A stretch of DNA of 64,000 nucleotides, from contig NZ_CP018099.1 of the NCBI RefSeq assembly GCF_001886815.1, forward strand, positions 186,001 through 250,000, read 5' to 3'. Below, in pieces: positions 18,024-27,653 of the stretch. Every line of letters starts with the position of its first letter. Positions within the stretch are counted from its first letter, which is position 1. The translations under genes and the position numbers were made by a program. The notes below the pieces were generated by a model. The model saw only the letters and a program-made list of their open reading frames with translations, did no database searches and was not told the DNA's origin. Source of the stretch: Caldithrix abyssi DSM 13497. GTDB lineage: Bacteria; Calditrichota; Calditrichia; Calditrichales; Calditrichaceae.

Positions 18024-18502
18024 AAGCAGTGGTCGCAGGGGGTGAGGGCTACCAGGTGGTTGAATAGTTAATTGGTTGAATGGTTGATTGGGAAAGAGCG
18101 AAAGGGAAAAGGTATAAGAGTGTACAAGTTTAGCGTGCTTACTTCAATAGATTGAGCGCTTTAGCGCGTAAAAAGTTTTGTAAATACGAAACGCATGATG
18201 AATTGATCTCATTGTTTACATTTTTTGAGATTGATCGTTGATTATAAACACTTTGGTTTACGGAGGTAAATCATTACACGTCGCGCGTTACATATTACGC
18301 TGTTAAGTCCTGTCGTACTTTGCGCTTTGTTTTAGGATCACTTCTGAGTTTTTTAGCCGCGTATTTGCAACCATAGCGTAAAACTCTTTAAATAAATCAA
18401 AAAAAATTGCGAACTATGGTTTTAAAAACTTTGTTTATTCGGTTTAAGATATTAAGTTTAATACAAAACAAATTTCGAAATAAACAGGGGACAATGAGAT
18501 AA
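18024..18502. other. Intergenic stretch with short dispersed-repeat fragment
   Basis: 479 bases. A GGTTGAATAGTTAATTGGTT fragment of the host repeat lies at about 18050-18090, and TTGAGCGCTTTAGCGCG near 18150 is a small palindrome. Otherwise AT-rich sequence with no recognisable gene; it probably carries the promoter of the downstream carrier. Confidence 0.5.
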
Positions 18503-20101
18503 ATGGAAGTTTCAGCCTATTTACACAGTCACGCCGTTTTTTTATTGATTCTGATTATCGTTTTCGGATTTTTGTTGGGCAGAATTCGTCTTTTTAATTT
18601 CTCTCTGGAAACATCTGGCATTCTTTTTGTTGCCATGGCTTTTGGCCACTTCGGCTTCCGCCTGCCCGGGGAGTTTCAGACACTGGGATTGATATTGTTT
18701 ATTTATGCCATTGGTTTGCAGGCCGGTCCTTCAATTTTCAACATTTCCAGAAAACAGGGCTTTCAACTCAATTTGATCGTACTCGTTCTCATCTCATCCG
18801 GGGCCATTTTAACACTTATTCTGGCAAAGCTTCTGGACGTGAACACGGCCCTGGCCGTCGGCCTGTTCACCGGCGCCCTGACCAGCACGCCCGGGCTGGC
18901 CGCCGCCCAGGAAGCAACCGGTTCCACCCTTACTTCTACCGGCTATGGCCTGGCTTACAGTTTTGGCGTGATTGGCGTCATCCTGTTCATTAAATTAATG
19001 CCCGTCATTTTTCGCAGCAGTATTAAAGAAGAAGATCAAAAGATAACACAGGAAGAACAAAAGCAGAAAAAACCCATTTTACGCAAAGAGGTGGTCATCA
19101 CCAATCAGGCGCTGGAAGGCAAAACCTTAGCCGATCTACATTTCTTTCAGACAACTGGCACCGTCATCTCGCGCATTTCGCAAAAAGGAAAAATCGTCAT
19201 TCCCGGGCCGGACACCGAATTACACGTGGGCGACGTGGTGCGCATCATAGGCGAGGAGGCGCAGATTAAAGCGGTTATTCCCTTTTTAGGTAAAGAGAGC
19301 GAACAGCCACTGCCTGATGTCAGCCGCTTTGAATCGCGCAAATTCATTTTAACCAATCGCGATATAGTGGGAAAGACCATCAGCGAATTAAATCTGCGCC
19401 AACGGTTTAACGCCAATATAACGCGCGTCCGACGCGGCGGTCTTGAATTTACCGCAGAGCCCGGACTGAAATTACAATGGGGCGATCGCGTTCGCGTGGT
19501 GGGCGAGGCAGACCAGATGGAGCAAATTCGCCAGTTGTTTGGCGACGAAATGAGAAAAATAGAATACGGCGATGTGTTTGCCATAACTATGGGCATTTTG
19601 ATCGGCGTATTAATCGGGTTGGTTCCTTTTTCCATCGGCCGTATCTTTTCCTTTAGCCTGGGCCTTACCGGCGGGGTTTTGTTTGCCGGACTTTTCCTCA
19701 GCAACCGTGGCAAGGTGGGGCCGGTCATCTGGCAGGTGCCGGTGCCCATTATTACCTTCATGCGCGACCTGGGGCTAACATTTTTCCTGGCGGTGGTGGG
19801 CACTAAGGCCGGCGCAGAAGTGGTGCAGGTAGTTCAGACCTCCGGCCCCAAACTCATTTTAATGGGCGCCCTGATTACCGTGTTGCCCATGGTTTTAGTT
19901 TCTATCTGGGCGCGAAAAAAATACAAACTGTACTTACTCGACCTGATGGGCATCATCAGCGGTGGGATGACCTCCAGCCCCGGCCTGGCCGCGGCCGCAA
20001 GCATGACCGAATCGCAGCGACCGATCATTCTGTACGCAACGGTTTATCCCTTTGCCATGATTTTGATGATTATCTGGGCTAAAATCATGGCCCTGTTTTA
20101 A
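18503..20101 (+). CDS. AspT/YidE/YbjL-family transporter with two RCK_C domains
   Basis: 532 residues. Two membrane halves (about 1-175 and 355-532) each carry the Asp-Al exchanger motif: GALTSTPGLAAAQEATG and GGMTSSPGLAAAASMTE. Between them are two TrkA-C type domains (about 190-265 and 275-350), seen as VVRIIGEEAQIKAVIPFLG and RVRVVGEADQMEQIRQLFG. The family includes the aspartate:alanine antiporter AspT and uncharacterised E. coli YidE/YbjL. Substrate unknown; the RCK_C pair suggests ligand control of transport. Confidence 0.92.
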   Translation: MEVSAYLHSHAVFLLILIIVFGFLLGRIRLFNFSLETSGILFVAMAFGHFGFRLPGEFQTLGLILFIYAIGLQAGPSIFNISRKQGFQLNLIVLVLISSGAILTLILAKLLDVNTALAVGLFTGALTSTPGLAAAQEATGSTLTSTGYGLAYSFGVIGVILFIKLMPVIFRSSIKEEDQKITQEEQKQKKPILRKEVVITNQALEGKTLADLHFFQTTGTVISRISQKGKIVIPGPDTELHVGDVVRIIGEEAQIKAVIPFLGKESEQPLPDVSRFESRKFILTNRDIVGKTISELNLRQRFNANITRVRRGGLEFTAEPGLKLQWGDRVRVVGEADQMEQIRQLFGDEMRKIEYGDVFAITMGILIGVLIGLVPFSIGRIFSFSLGLTGGVLFAGLFLSNRGKVGPVIWQVPVPIITFMRDLGLTFFLAVVGTKAGAEVVQVVQTSGPKLILMGALITVLPMVLVSIWARKKYKLYLLDLMGIISGGMTSSPGLAAAASMTESQRPIILYATVYPFAMILMIIWAKIMALF

Positions 20102-20166
20102 GCAAATTTTTGCATCATATTGATTTTTCGAATACTATTAATCAGTTCGATTGGGAGTAACGGAAA

Positions 20167-21135
20167 ATGGAATACCGTCAATTTGACAAATCCGAGCAAA
20201 AAGTATCACGCCTGGGCGTGGGCACCTGGGGCATGGGTAAAACCATGTGGATTGGTGCCGACGACAAAGAATCCAAACGCGTGTTGCACAAAGCCATTGA
20301 TGAGGGAATCAATTTTTTTGACTCGGCGTTGGTTTACGGGATGGGGCATAGCGAAAAGTTGTTGGGCGAAGTGGAAAAGGAGGCGGCTGCCGATCTGTTC
20401 ATTACCACCAAAATCCCTCCTAAAAACTTTCGCTGGCCGGCCAAAGATTCCTATAAACTGGAAGACTGCTTTCCTGCGGATCACATCATTCAAATCACCG
20501 AACGCAGTCTGCGCAATCTTAAGCGCGATTACATCGATCTGCAACAATTTCACGTCTGGTCGGACGCCTGGGCCGAAAGGGACGAATGGAAAGAAGCCAT
20601 TTTACGCCTGAAAAAAGAGGGCAAGGTGCGTTTTTTCGGCATTTCCATGAATGACCATGAACCCACCAACGGGATCAAAGCGGCTGAAAGCGGTTTAATA
20701 GATGCTTTCCAGGTGATCTTTAACCTGTTTGATCAGTCTCCTGCGGATGAACTATTCCCCTACTGCCTGAAGAACAACATCAGCGTCATCGCCCGCGTGC
20801 CGTTCGACGAAGGCGCGCTCACCGGCAATGTCCGTCCGGAAACCACCTTTCCCAAAAAGGACTTTCGCAACCGCTATTTTCGCGACGATCGAAAGGAGCA
20901 GGTCTGGCAGCGCGTTCAGGAAATCATGAAAGATGTTGCCGATACAACGGAATCCCTTGCAGAGGCGGCTTTGCGTTTTGTTATCTCTTTTGACGCCGTT
21001 ACCACCGTTATCCCGGGCGTTCGTAAAATGGAACATTTACTGTCTAATATTCGGGCGGTTGAAAAAGGGGCGCTGCCCGAAGACCTGATAAAAACATTAG
21101 CCAGGCATCGCTGGATTCGTAATTTTTACGTCTAA
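20167..21135 (+). CDS. Aldo/keto reductase
   Basis: 322 residues forming the expected (beta/alpha)8 barrel. Start MEYRQFDKSEQKVSRLGVGTW is typical; the catalytic tetrad residues are D and Y in FFDSALVYGMGHSEKLLGE, the lysine in ITTKIPP, and a histidine in LQQFHVWSDAW. C-terminal VISFDAVTTVIPGVRKMEHL is the NADP-binding edge. It reduces an unknown aldehyde or ketone with NAD(P)H. The ribosome site GGGAGTAACGG precedes the ATG. A plus-strand run AKR-MFS-phosphodiesterase follows with short gaps. Confidence 0.93.
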   Translation: MEYRQFDKSEQKVSRLGVGTWGMGKTMWIGADDKESKRVLHKAIDEGINFFDSALVYGMGHSEKLLGEVEKEAAADLFITTKIPPKNFRWPAKDSYKLEDCFPADHIIQITERSLRNLKRDYIDLQQFHVWSDAWAERDEWKEAILRLKKEGKVRFFGISMNDHEPTNGIKAAESGLIDAFQVIFNLFDQSPADELFPYCLKNNISVIARVPFDEGALTGNVRPETTFPKKDFRNRYFRDDRKEQVWQRVQEIMKDVADTTESLAEAALRFVISFDAVTTVIPGVRKMEHLLSNIRAVEKGALPEDLIKTLARHRWIRNFYV

Positions 21136-21159
21136 TGCTTTTTTTAGAAAGGGAAAAAC

Positions 21160-22479
21160 ATGACCGGTCAATCGACAACCATAGCCAGGGGATGGCTAAA
21201 TCCGGCTTCTCGTGTTTATCGTTTTACTGTTTTGTTTTTTGTTTCCATGCTCACATTTGGCAGCTACTTTGCTTACGACATTATCGGAGCAATTGCGCCC
21301 ACCCTTATCAAGGATCTTGGCGCCTCGCGCGAAACTGTTGGAACGCTGTACACCGTTTACAGCATTGCCGCCATAATGTCGGTGCTGATTGGCGGTTTTT
21401 TAATCGATAAATTGGGCACGCGTATGGCCAGCATGATCTTTTCCACGCTGGTTTTTTTGGGTTCGTTGCTGGTCGCTTTTGGCGGGAGCCTGCCGCTGGT
21501 TTTTGCTGGCCGCTTTATTTTTGGCGCCGGTTCGGAGCCGCTGGTCGTCGCCCAGTCGGCCATTCTTGCGCGCTGGTTTAAAGGCAAAGAGCTGGCTCTC
21601 TCCTTCGGCATTGCCTTAACCATCAGCCGTCTGGGAACGTTATTCAGCTTTAATACCGGCGAATTGATCGTTCACCACTTTGGCGGTTATCGTTATGCGC
21701 TGATTGCGGCCATGTTGTTCTGCCTGCTTTCGCTGATTTCCAATATCGTTTACGTTTTGATGGATCGTTACGGCGAAAAAGCGCTGGAGCTGGAAGAGAC
21801 TGGCGCCGAAGAAAAACTGGTCTTAAGCGATGTGAAGAAATTTGGTCCGGCTTTCTGGTACATTGCCATGTTGTGCGTATTGTTTTATTCGGCCATCTTT
21901 CCATTTACCGCTCTTTCCACAGATTTCTTTGTCGATAAATGGGGTATTGCCCGCGTGGCGCCCACCGGAGGCGGATTTTTTAACCAGGCCTTTAACAACT
22001 TTCTGCACATGTTCAGCACCGCCGGCGGCATCTCTTCGATCATTATTTTCGCTTCCATGGTGCTGGCCCCTTTTGCCGGTCAGCTGGTGGATAAAGTGGG
22101 CAAACGCGCCACGTTAATGATCTTTGGCTCTCTTTTGATGATTCCCAGCTATCTCATGATGGGCTTAACCCATGTTTATCCTGCCTACTCGATGCTCATT
22201 CTTGGCGCGGCCTTTGTGCTGGTTCCGGCCGCCATGTGGCCCTCGGTGCCGCTGATCGTTAAAAAAGAACTGGTGGGCACCGCCTTTGGTTTAATTACCT
22301 TCATACAGAACATCGGCCTGGCCCTGTTCCCATATTTGAACGGCATGCTGCGCGATAAAACGCACAGCTACACGGCAAGCATGCTAATGTTTGCCAGCCT
22401 GGGATTATTTGGCCTGTTTTTTGCGCTATTACTGAAAAGAGAAGATCGAAAATTAGGTGGAGTTTTAGAAAGGCCCTGA
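21160..22479 (+). CDS. Major facilitator superfamily transporter
   Basis: 439 residues, 12 predicted helices. The MFS motif between helices 2 and 3 is GGFLIDKLGTRMASMIFS, and the second-half counterpart is LAPFAGQLVDKVGKRATLM. A charged central loop (DRYGEKALELEETGAEEK) splits the halves. Starts 24 bases after the aldo/keto reductase and ends six bases before the phosphodiesterase, so one transcript is likely. No substrate-specific motif was recognised. Confidence 0.9.
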   Translation: MTGQSTTIARGWLNPASRVYRFTVLFFVSMLTFGSYFAYDIIGAIAPTLIKDLGASRETVGTLYTVYSIAAIMSVLIGGFLIDKLGTRMASMIFSTLVFLGSLLVAFGGSLPLVFAGRFIFGAGSEPLVVAQSAILARWFKGKELALSFGIALTISRLGTLFSFNTGELIVHHFGGYRYALIAAMLFCLLSLISNIVYVLMDRYGEKALELEETGAEEKLVLSDVKKFGPAFWYIAMLCVLFYSAIFPFTALSTDFFVDKWGIARVAPTGGGFFNQAFNNFLHMFSTAGGISSIIIFASMVLAPFAGQLVDKVGKRATLMIFGSLLMIPSYLMMGLTHVYPAYSMLILGAAFVLVPAAMWPSVPLIVKKELVGTAFGLITFIQNIGLALFPYLNGMLRDKTHSYTASMLMFASLGLFGLFFALLLKREDRKLGGVLERP

Positions 22480-22485
22480 GGTAAA

Positions 22486-22953
22486 TTGAAAGTCGGACTG
22501 ATTTCAGATACGCACGGCTATCTGGCGCCGGAAGTTTTTTCCATTTTTGAAGGCGTGGAGCTCATCCTTCATGCCGGCGATATCGGTAATGAACAGGTCA
22601 TTGCCGAGCTTTCGGCCATTGCGCCGGTTAAAGCCGTTTACGGCAACAGCGATCGTTTTCCGCTGGTTAGCCGCTATAAGCGCATGAATTTTTTCAGGCT
22701 GCAAAAATTCTACGTCTGCCTGACACACATCGTGAGTTCGCCAAAGACCTTTGCCTTTCAATTGTTTAAGATGGACAAAAATGTCGATGTGGTCATTTTC
22801 GGCCATACACACCGCGCAGAACAGGCGCGCTTTAAAGATATTTTGTTTGTCAATCCGGGCAGCGCCAGCCAGCCGCGTTACGGCAAGGCAAAATCCGTGG
22901 CCATCATGGTTGTTTCGAATGAAAATATTAAAGTAGATTTCAAATATTTTTAA
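22486..22953 (+). CDS. MJ0936/YfcE-type phosphodiesterase
   Basis: 155 residues from a TTG codon with GAGGT just upstream. All metallophosphoesterase motifs are in order: LISDTHGY, ILHAGDIGN, VYGNSDRFP, LTHIVSS, and FGHTHRAEQ, with the family ending NPGSASQPRYG. These small enzymes hydrolyse phosphodiesters with two metal ions; natural substrates are unknown. The motif-IV segment THIVSS replaces the more common THGH, a small departure that could affect metal ligation (THG-H histidine is lost). Confidence 0.88.
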   Translation: MKVGLISDTHGYLAPEVFSIFEGVELILHAGDIGNEQVIAELSAIAPVKAVYGNSDRFPLVSRYKRMNFFRLQKFYVCLTHIVSSPKTFAFQLFKMDKNVDVVIFGHTHRAEQARFKDILFVNPGSASQPRYGKAKSVAIMVVSNENIKVDFKYF

Positions 22954-22967
22954 GTTAAACGAAAATA

Positions 22968-23488
22968 TCAGACCTGAGAGAAGATGGTTCCTAAGTTTAT
23001 CTGCAGATCTTTTATGATTGTGGAGACAATGTTCCTCTGTCGTTCTGTGCGCAGTTTTTTGGGGTCGACAATCCAGTACTCTTTTACCCCGAATTGTTCG
23101 TACAACTCCTTTTTTCCCACCAGATCGTAATAGGCGCTGGAAGGCGATAAAATTTCTATAATTAAATCCGGCGCGCCTTTAATGTTGTCTTCTGTGATTA
23201 TTTTTTGATTTTCTTTGGCAATGAAGAGTATATCGGGTGTAACACATTGTATTCGTCGAGGTAAACGTCACAGGGGGCGCCAAACACTTCGCCAGAACGT
23301 TGGGCTGACACAGGTGAAATCAAGGCGTGCTTTACTCTTTGATGGACAATTTTAGGAGCTGGCGTCATAACCAACTCTCCTCTAATCAACTGATAGTGGG
23401 AGTCGTCAGCAGGCAGGTTTAGATAATCCTGATAGGTAAACACCTTCTTTTTCAATGCATATCTGGGCGCTGTTTCTTTGACTGTCAT
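22968..23488 (-). pseudogene. Uma2-family (DUF820) endonuclease, frameshifted
   Basis: From ATG 23488 the frame gives a Uma2 N-terminus (FTYQDYLNLPADDSHYQLIR, GELVMTPAPKIVHQRV, GEVFGAPCDVYLDEYNV), then shifts and stops at about 23198. Reading in the next frame continues the family exactly: DILFIAKENQKI, GAPDLIIEILSPSSAYYDL, LYEQFGVKEYWIVDPK, to a TGA at 22970-22968. The shift is at LHP/DILF near 23242. The segment between HQRV and GEVF is also several residues shorter than usual, pointing to a second lesion. Uma2 proteins have a PD-(D/E)XK nuclease-like fold of unclear role and are commonly found decayed. Confidence 0.85.
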
Positions 23489-23502
23489 GGGATTCGCTCT
23501 GT

Positions 23503-23610
23503 TTACTGGTAGAATTTAATCAAATAGATCAGAGAAGTAAAGAGTAGAATCGCTTGCATCCCCATACCAATAACAACGCCTTTGTCAATAAAATTCTTAC
23601 TTAGTCCCAT
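23503..23610 (-). CDS. Possible 35-residue membrane peptide
   Basis: ATG at 23610 to TAA at 23503; sequence starts MGLSKNFIDKGVVIGMGMQA and continues as one hydrophobic helix ending IKFYQ. No convincing ribosome site is seen, and it lies upstream of a pseudogene, so it could be part of a decayed locus. Listed only as a candidate. Confidence 0.25.
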   Translation of the reverse strand: MGLSKNFIDKGVVIGMGMQAILLFTSLIYLIKFYQ

Positions 23611-23722
23611 TGCGCATGTCTAAGACTGGTTGAGGAAGTTAAGATATTTTTCAGAACTCATTTTACCATTCACTTAAGCGATAGTAAAATATTACCTCAT
23701 TAATTTTACTCCTGCTTGCCGC

Positions 23723-25081
23723 TTAAAAAGCGAAGATTTCTTTTAATTTTTGTTTCAGTCTTTGGGTTCTGATTTTTTTTTCAATAATTTTGCCTTCAGG
23801 ATCAATCAAAAACGTAGTCGGATATGATTTTACCTGATACAGGTTAATGATTTCTTTAGACGTTTCCTGCACAATTTGCGGCCAGAGAATTTTATGCTGT
23901 TCTACAAATTTTTTTACCTTTATTCGTTCATCGTTGGCAATGCCAATAAATTTAAAATTTTTATCGGAATAGGTTTGATAAATTTCCTTTAATAATGGAA
24001 TTTCAGAAACACACGGTTTGCACCACGTTCCCCAGAAATTGAGCAAAACATAGTTTCCTCGCAGCGCTTTCAGATCGATTGTTTTGCCATCCAGCGCTGC
24101 TGCCGAAAAAGGTAGGGCCTGCAATCCTACCTCAACGCCAGAATCTTTTTCAACCTCCGAGACTTTGACCAGTTTAACATATTCTCCCGCCCTTAACACC
24201 TTTTCAAAGCGGTAGAAAACATCGCCTATTTGTATTTTTTCACCGACTTTAATTTCATTGGAATAGTTCGCACGGTAATCATTTTTTGAAATCTTCTTAA
24301 TTTTTAAACGAGTGGAGCCTCGATAAACAGGGCGGCTATTATAAATGACCAGCTCATATTTGCTGCCGTTTAATTCAAATCTTCCTGAGCGGTATTCAGC
24401 AAAGTTTGTCGCAATTTGCAGCGGCCTTTTTTTAAGCGCTGAATCGGGAAGATGATAGGTCGAAAAATCATAATCCACATATAGCCATGTTGTCCCCTTT
24501 TTTATCTGACTACCATCAAAATACTCGTAATCGATCGCAAACGGTAGGCCGTCGTGGTACCTTCCCCAGTATAACTGTCCCGGCAGTTTAGTAGGAACAA
24601 CGTAGGCAGGATCATCGCTCAGATCATAATTGTTATTTCTATCCGCAATGACAACTAGCCGCCCCTTACTATCAAATCCAGCAGCCACAGGAATCAATAC
24701 CTTTAAAGGTTTGTCCGAGACAAAATTCATGCCCGCATCGAATGCACTCATCTTTTGCAAAGATTGATACCGCTCCTCTGGTATTTTCCCGTTTTTAAAA
24801 CTTTGATAGGCATGTTGCAGAAAATCCACCTCTTCATAGGCGACCAATAAATTTTCAAGGCTGTCAGGAATCCCTTTAATTTCAGGCTGCGCATGATACC
24901 ATGGGTTATCCTTTTCCAATGCTTTTAAGGGATGTACGCCGTGCCTGAAGGGGCCAAATCCTTTGTGCTTTTCGGTTTTTATCAGCAGTGTATCGGGCGC
25001 GGCGGCTAAAACAATAGAACACCAAAACACAGCCAAAAAAAAGGCTGAAACCATTCTGGGCAAAACGAGCCTCCTTAACAA
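23723..25081 (-). CDS. Exported protein with C-terminal TlpA/ResA-like thioredoxin domain
   Basis: 452 residues with a signal peptide (FFLAVFWCSIVLAAA). The N-terminal about 310 residues are not recognised; the last about 140 form a peroxiredoxin/TlpA-like domain: LNFWGTWCKPCVSEIPLLKE with the redox pair in WCKPC, FKFIGIANDE, and the cis-proline region VKSYPTTFLIDPEGKI. It would act in the periplasm as a thiol-disulfide reductant or isomerase. The gene starts 19 bases after the lipoprotein gene at 25101-25826, so the two are probably one operon. The N-terminal region contains repeated YxG and R-rich beta-type segments. Confidence 0.85.
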   Translation of the reverse strand: MLRRLVLPRMVSAFFLAVFWCSIVLAAAPDTLLIKTEKHKGFGPFRHGVHPLKALEKDNPWYHAQPEIKGIPDSLENLLVAYEEVDFLQHAYQSFKNGKIPEERYQSLQKMSAFDAGMNFVSDKPLKVLIPVAAGFDSKGRLVVIADRNNNYDLSDDPAYVVPTKLPGQLYWGRYHDGLPFAIDYEYFDGSQIKKGTTWLYVDYDFSTYHLPDSALKKRPLQIATNFAEYRSGRFELNGSKYELVIYNSRPVYRGSTRLKIKKISKNDYRANYSNEIKVGEKIQIGDVFYRFEKVLRAGEYVKLVKVSEVEKDSGVEVGLQALPFSAAALDGKTIDLKALRGNYVLLNFWGTWCKPCVSEIPLLKEIYQTYSDKNFKFIGIANDERIKVKKFVEQHKILWPQIVQETSKEIINLYQVKSYPTTFLIDPEGKIIEKKIRTQRLKQKLKEIFAF

Positions 25082-25100
25082 CGTTAGTTTTAAATTTTAA

Positions 25101-25826
25101 TTATGGGACGCTGTTTTTAACGATTTGTTTGAACTTGAAAGAGAAATCCACATCTTCATGCGAAAAATGGATAATGATTTTAGAGGATCTGGCGTTGACC
25201 GGGAAAAAGAGATTCCCCTGAATCTGGAATCCCGGCGGCAATGTGGTTTTACGCAATGCCTGATCAGCCCATTGCCTGCGCAGTTGATTGATGGAACGCA
25301 AGGTTTTATCATGCTCCAGATTGCTTTTAACATCCTCCACATCTCGTTCTAAGGCGTTTAAAGACTTTGTGCGTTCGTCGTCATCTGCAGCGGCCAGATC
25401 GCTCAAAGATTCAAAAAAAGAAACAAGCGCTCTGTTGCCCTGTTCTGTTTTGTAATGGGCTATCTCCCGCGCTTGCTGCAGATAAATTTTTTGTAGCTGT
25501 TGTTCGGGATTCACCGCCAGTGTCCGTTCGACGACAATCTTCTTATCACTTATCATGGCCGTTTGATAAAAGAAATTTTCCGGAGATATCACCACCGGCT
25601 TTCGTTTGCCATTGACAATAAACACATTGAATACGTAATAATCCTGCCAGGAGCGGTCGAAAGCAAGCGCAACTTCTAAGCTGTCCTTGCGCTGCACCTG
25701 GTAATACTTTCCCCACAGCCAGAATCCCTGATCTTTTTCGGCTTCCAGCAGGTAAAGGGGTTTGGGGGCGTAGTAGCAAGAAGTCATTAATACGCTCAAA
25801 AACACAATCAAGGTCTTTTGTTTCAT
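25101..25826 (-). CDS. Hypothetical lipoprotein
   Basis: 241 residues; lipobox LMTSC near residue 17 followed by YYAPKPLY. The mature part has a coiled, charged middle (DDERTKSLNALERDVEDVKS) and a C-terminal beta-rich end (IIIHFSHEDVDFSFKF). No family recognised. Its position just upstream of the TlpA-like gene suggests a shared envelope function; that is inference only. Confidence 0.75.
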   Translation of the reverse strand: MKQKTLIVFLSVLMTSCYYAPKPLYLLEAEKDQGFWLWGKYYQVQRKDSLEVALAFDRSWQDYYVFNVFIVNGKRKPVVISPENFFYQTAMISDKKIVVERTLAVNPEQQLQKIYLQQAREIAHYKTEQGNRALVSFFESLSDLAAADDDERTKSLNALERDVEDVKSNLEHDKTLRSINQLRRQWADQALRKTTLPPGFQIQGNLFFPVNARSSKIIIHFSHEDVDFSFKFKQIVKNSVP

Positions 25827-26048
25827 TTGTGCACCTACCGTAATGATCGTTGGTTATTAATTTACCTACAAACTAATTATGGCACGGCATAAAAATCAAG
25901 GCAAAAATTTCGGAGGCACGAATCCATAAAACTCACTGCAAACGTTCATGGAAAAGACAGAGCGGGTGGACACAATATTATTCTACTAAAAAATGACAAA
26001 TTATCCTTTTTAAAGCGATCTCACGTTTCAATCGTCGTGCATTTCAGC

Positions 26049-26079
26049 AAAAAAAAGCCCCATCCAAAACGACAGGGCT
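26049..26079 (-). terminator. Rho-independent terminator
   Basis: On the minus strand AGCCC...GGGGCT forms a stem and is followed by a run of eight T. It lies about 30 bases after the stop of the zinc-ribbon gene, closing the 28814-26107 gene run. Confidence 0.75.
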
Positions 26080-26106
26080 ATGGTGAAACGGCCAGATAAT
26101 ACGCGC

Positions 26107-26298
26107 TTAAGCGTACACTTCTTTTTCATTGCATTTGCAAACCGCAACAATTTGCTCGGCAAAACGATAAGAGCCTTCTTTTTGGCTTGGTTCGGTATTT
26201 ACCACTTTAACATAGGTGTACGCCTCGCCGCACACGGGACAGGTTTTGCCGTGTTTGGATTTCATCGTTTTGCTTGCAAAATCTTGTTTCTTTGCCAT
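26107..26298 (-). CDS. Small zinc-ribbon protein, function unknown
   Basis: 63 residues with CPVCGEAYTY and a second pair AVCKCNE, a probable four-cysteine zinc site. The ribosome site TTGGAGGATAA lies in the last codons of the GAF gene upstream, so translation is coupled. Lysine-rich N-terminus. No family name can be assigned. Confidence 0.8.
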   Translation of the reverse strand: MAKKQDFASKTMKSKHGKTCPVCGEAYTYVKVVNTEPSQKEGSYRFAEQIVAVCKCNEKEVYA

Positions 26299-27540
26299 TT
26301 ATCCTCCAACTTGTTTTTCATATATTAATCGGTTTATTGCATTCGAAAATAGCGCCGTATATCGTTGAAGGCGCTCTTTGTCTGTTGTTTTAAATTTCCC
26401 GGATTTTTCATCTTCCAGGGTGACCATACCGATGGCCTGTTCCTGATATTCAACAGGCACCGATAAAAAGGCCCGCAGGCCGTAATTAGTTTTTTCCTGG
26501 CGGCTGAAACGCGGCACAAAGTATTCGCCCTTCTCAATATCATCCAGTAAATAGGGGCGATTTTTCAATATTACCCAGCCGTTCAATCCCTCTTCAAGCA
26601 CAAATTCGGTTCCGGCCTTGAATGGGTCTTCTTTGCCGATAGCATAAAACACCATACCGCGCGCCTGGTTCAGGTCAAAATCTTTCCTGAAGGCGATAGT
26701 CAGTTTGCTGGCCTGGAATTCATGCACCAAAAAGTCGCAAAATCTTTCAACGGCCGTTCTTAAACTTTTGGTGGATGCGACCTCCTCCATCAGCTCAAGC
26801 ATCTTGCTTTTTTCGTGGGCTTCCTCTTTCAGTTTTTCCATGATTAAGACATTTGATAAATACGTCATGGTCAGGTCATTAATCTTGTTAAGAGTAGCCC
26901 GGTCTTCTTCATTAAAAAAATCTGCCAGCTCCGCATCAAACAACCAGTACAAATACAGCTCCTCTGCCAGCTCGGTACGAAAGGCCAGAAAAGAACGCGG
27001 AACATAGGACTGTGGAACATAAAACGGGATCAGATTGGATCCGTTTTGCACGTGGTTTTCCACTAAAAAGCCCTGCGCGCTATCGATCAAATTTAAAACG
27101 GGAATCGGTTTATTTTTAGGAGAACGAAAGATATCGTTCCGTACTATTTTGTGTAAAAGGACGATTTCCCGTTTGGGTAGCATTAAAAGTAAAAATCCAT
27201 TGTGAGGCAGAATCAAGTTCCAGATCACCGAAAATTGTTTCTTTAATAGATCCATCACTTCCGGATTCTTTTGCAGGGCCCGGGAAAACAAGGCCGCCTG
27301 GTTGTCAAAGAACGGACTCTGATTTCTGGTTAATTGCTGCTCATCAGGGACTTCACTCTCATCTTCTTCTGTTTCATCCTGATATTCGCTCCATAAACGA
27401 TAAAGCATAACGCTGATCCCGCCAAAGAGCGAAATCTTGAACAATAGCCGGCCCCAGGCTCCCCAGGATTCCGGATTGACAAAAATGCCAACAAACGTTA
27501 ACAAAAAAAGAACGACAAAATAAACCACCGATGAACTCAT
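26299..27540 (-). CDS. Membrane-anchored GAF-domain protein
   Basis: 413 residues. Two N-terminal hydrophobic helices (VVYFVVLFLLTFVGIFV and LLFKISLFGGISVML), an acidic stretch (DETEEDESEVPDEQQ), a middle region of unknown type, a short coiled coil (KLKEEAHEKSKMLELMEEVA), and a GAF domain at about residues 255-405 (FRKDFDLNQARGMVFYAIG, GLNGWVILKNRPYLL, FLSVPVEYQEQAIGMVTLED). GAF domains sense small molecules or redox state; no output domain follows, so a signalling partner is needed. It lies downstream of the ECF sigma/anti-sigma pair. Confidence 0.85.
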   Translation of the reverse strand: MSSSVVYFVVLFLLTFVGIFVNPESWGAWGRLLFKISLFGGISVMLYRLWSEYQDETEEDESEVPDEQQLTRNQSPFFDNQAALFSRALQKNPEVMDLLKKQFSVIWNLILPHNGFLLLMLPKREIVLLHKIVRNDIFRSPKNKPIPVLNLIDSAQGFLVENHVQNGSNLIPFYVPQSYVPRSFLAFRTELAEELYLYWLFDAELADFFNEEDRATLNKINDLTMTYLSNVLIMEKLKEEAHEKSKMLELMEEVASTKSLRTAVERFCDFLVHEFQASKLTIAFRKDFDLNQARGMVFYAIGKEDPFKAGTEFVLEEGLNGWVILKNRPYLLDDIEKGEYFVPRFSRQEKTNYGLRAFLSVPVEYQEQAIGMVTLEDEKSGKFKTTDKERLQRYTALFSNAINRLIYEKQVGG

Positions 27541-27653
27541 ACCTTAATAAAGCCTGTTAAATTAAGAATAAATTTACTGAAATACAAGTACTTAAGGCAA
27601 TGGCGGGATAATAAAATAAAAGGATTGCCAGCTACAATCCTTTTATTCAAAAC

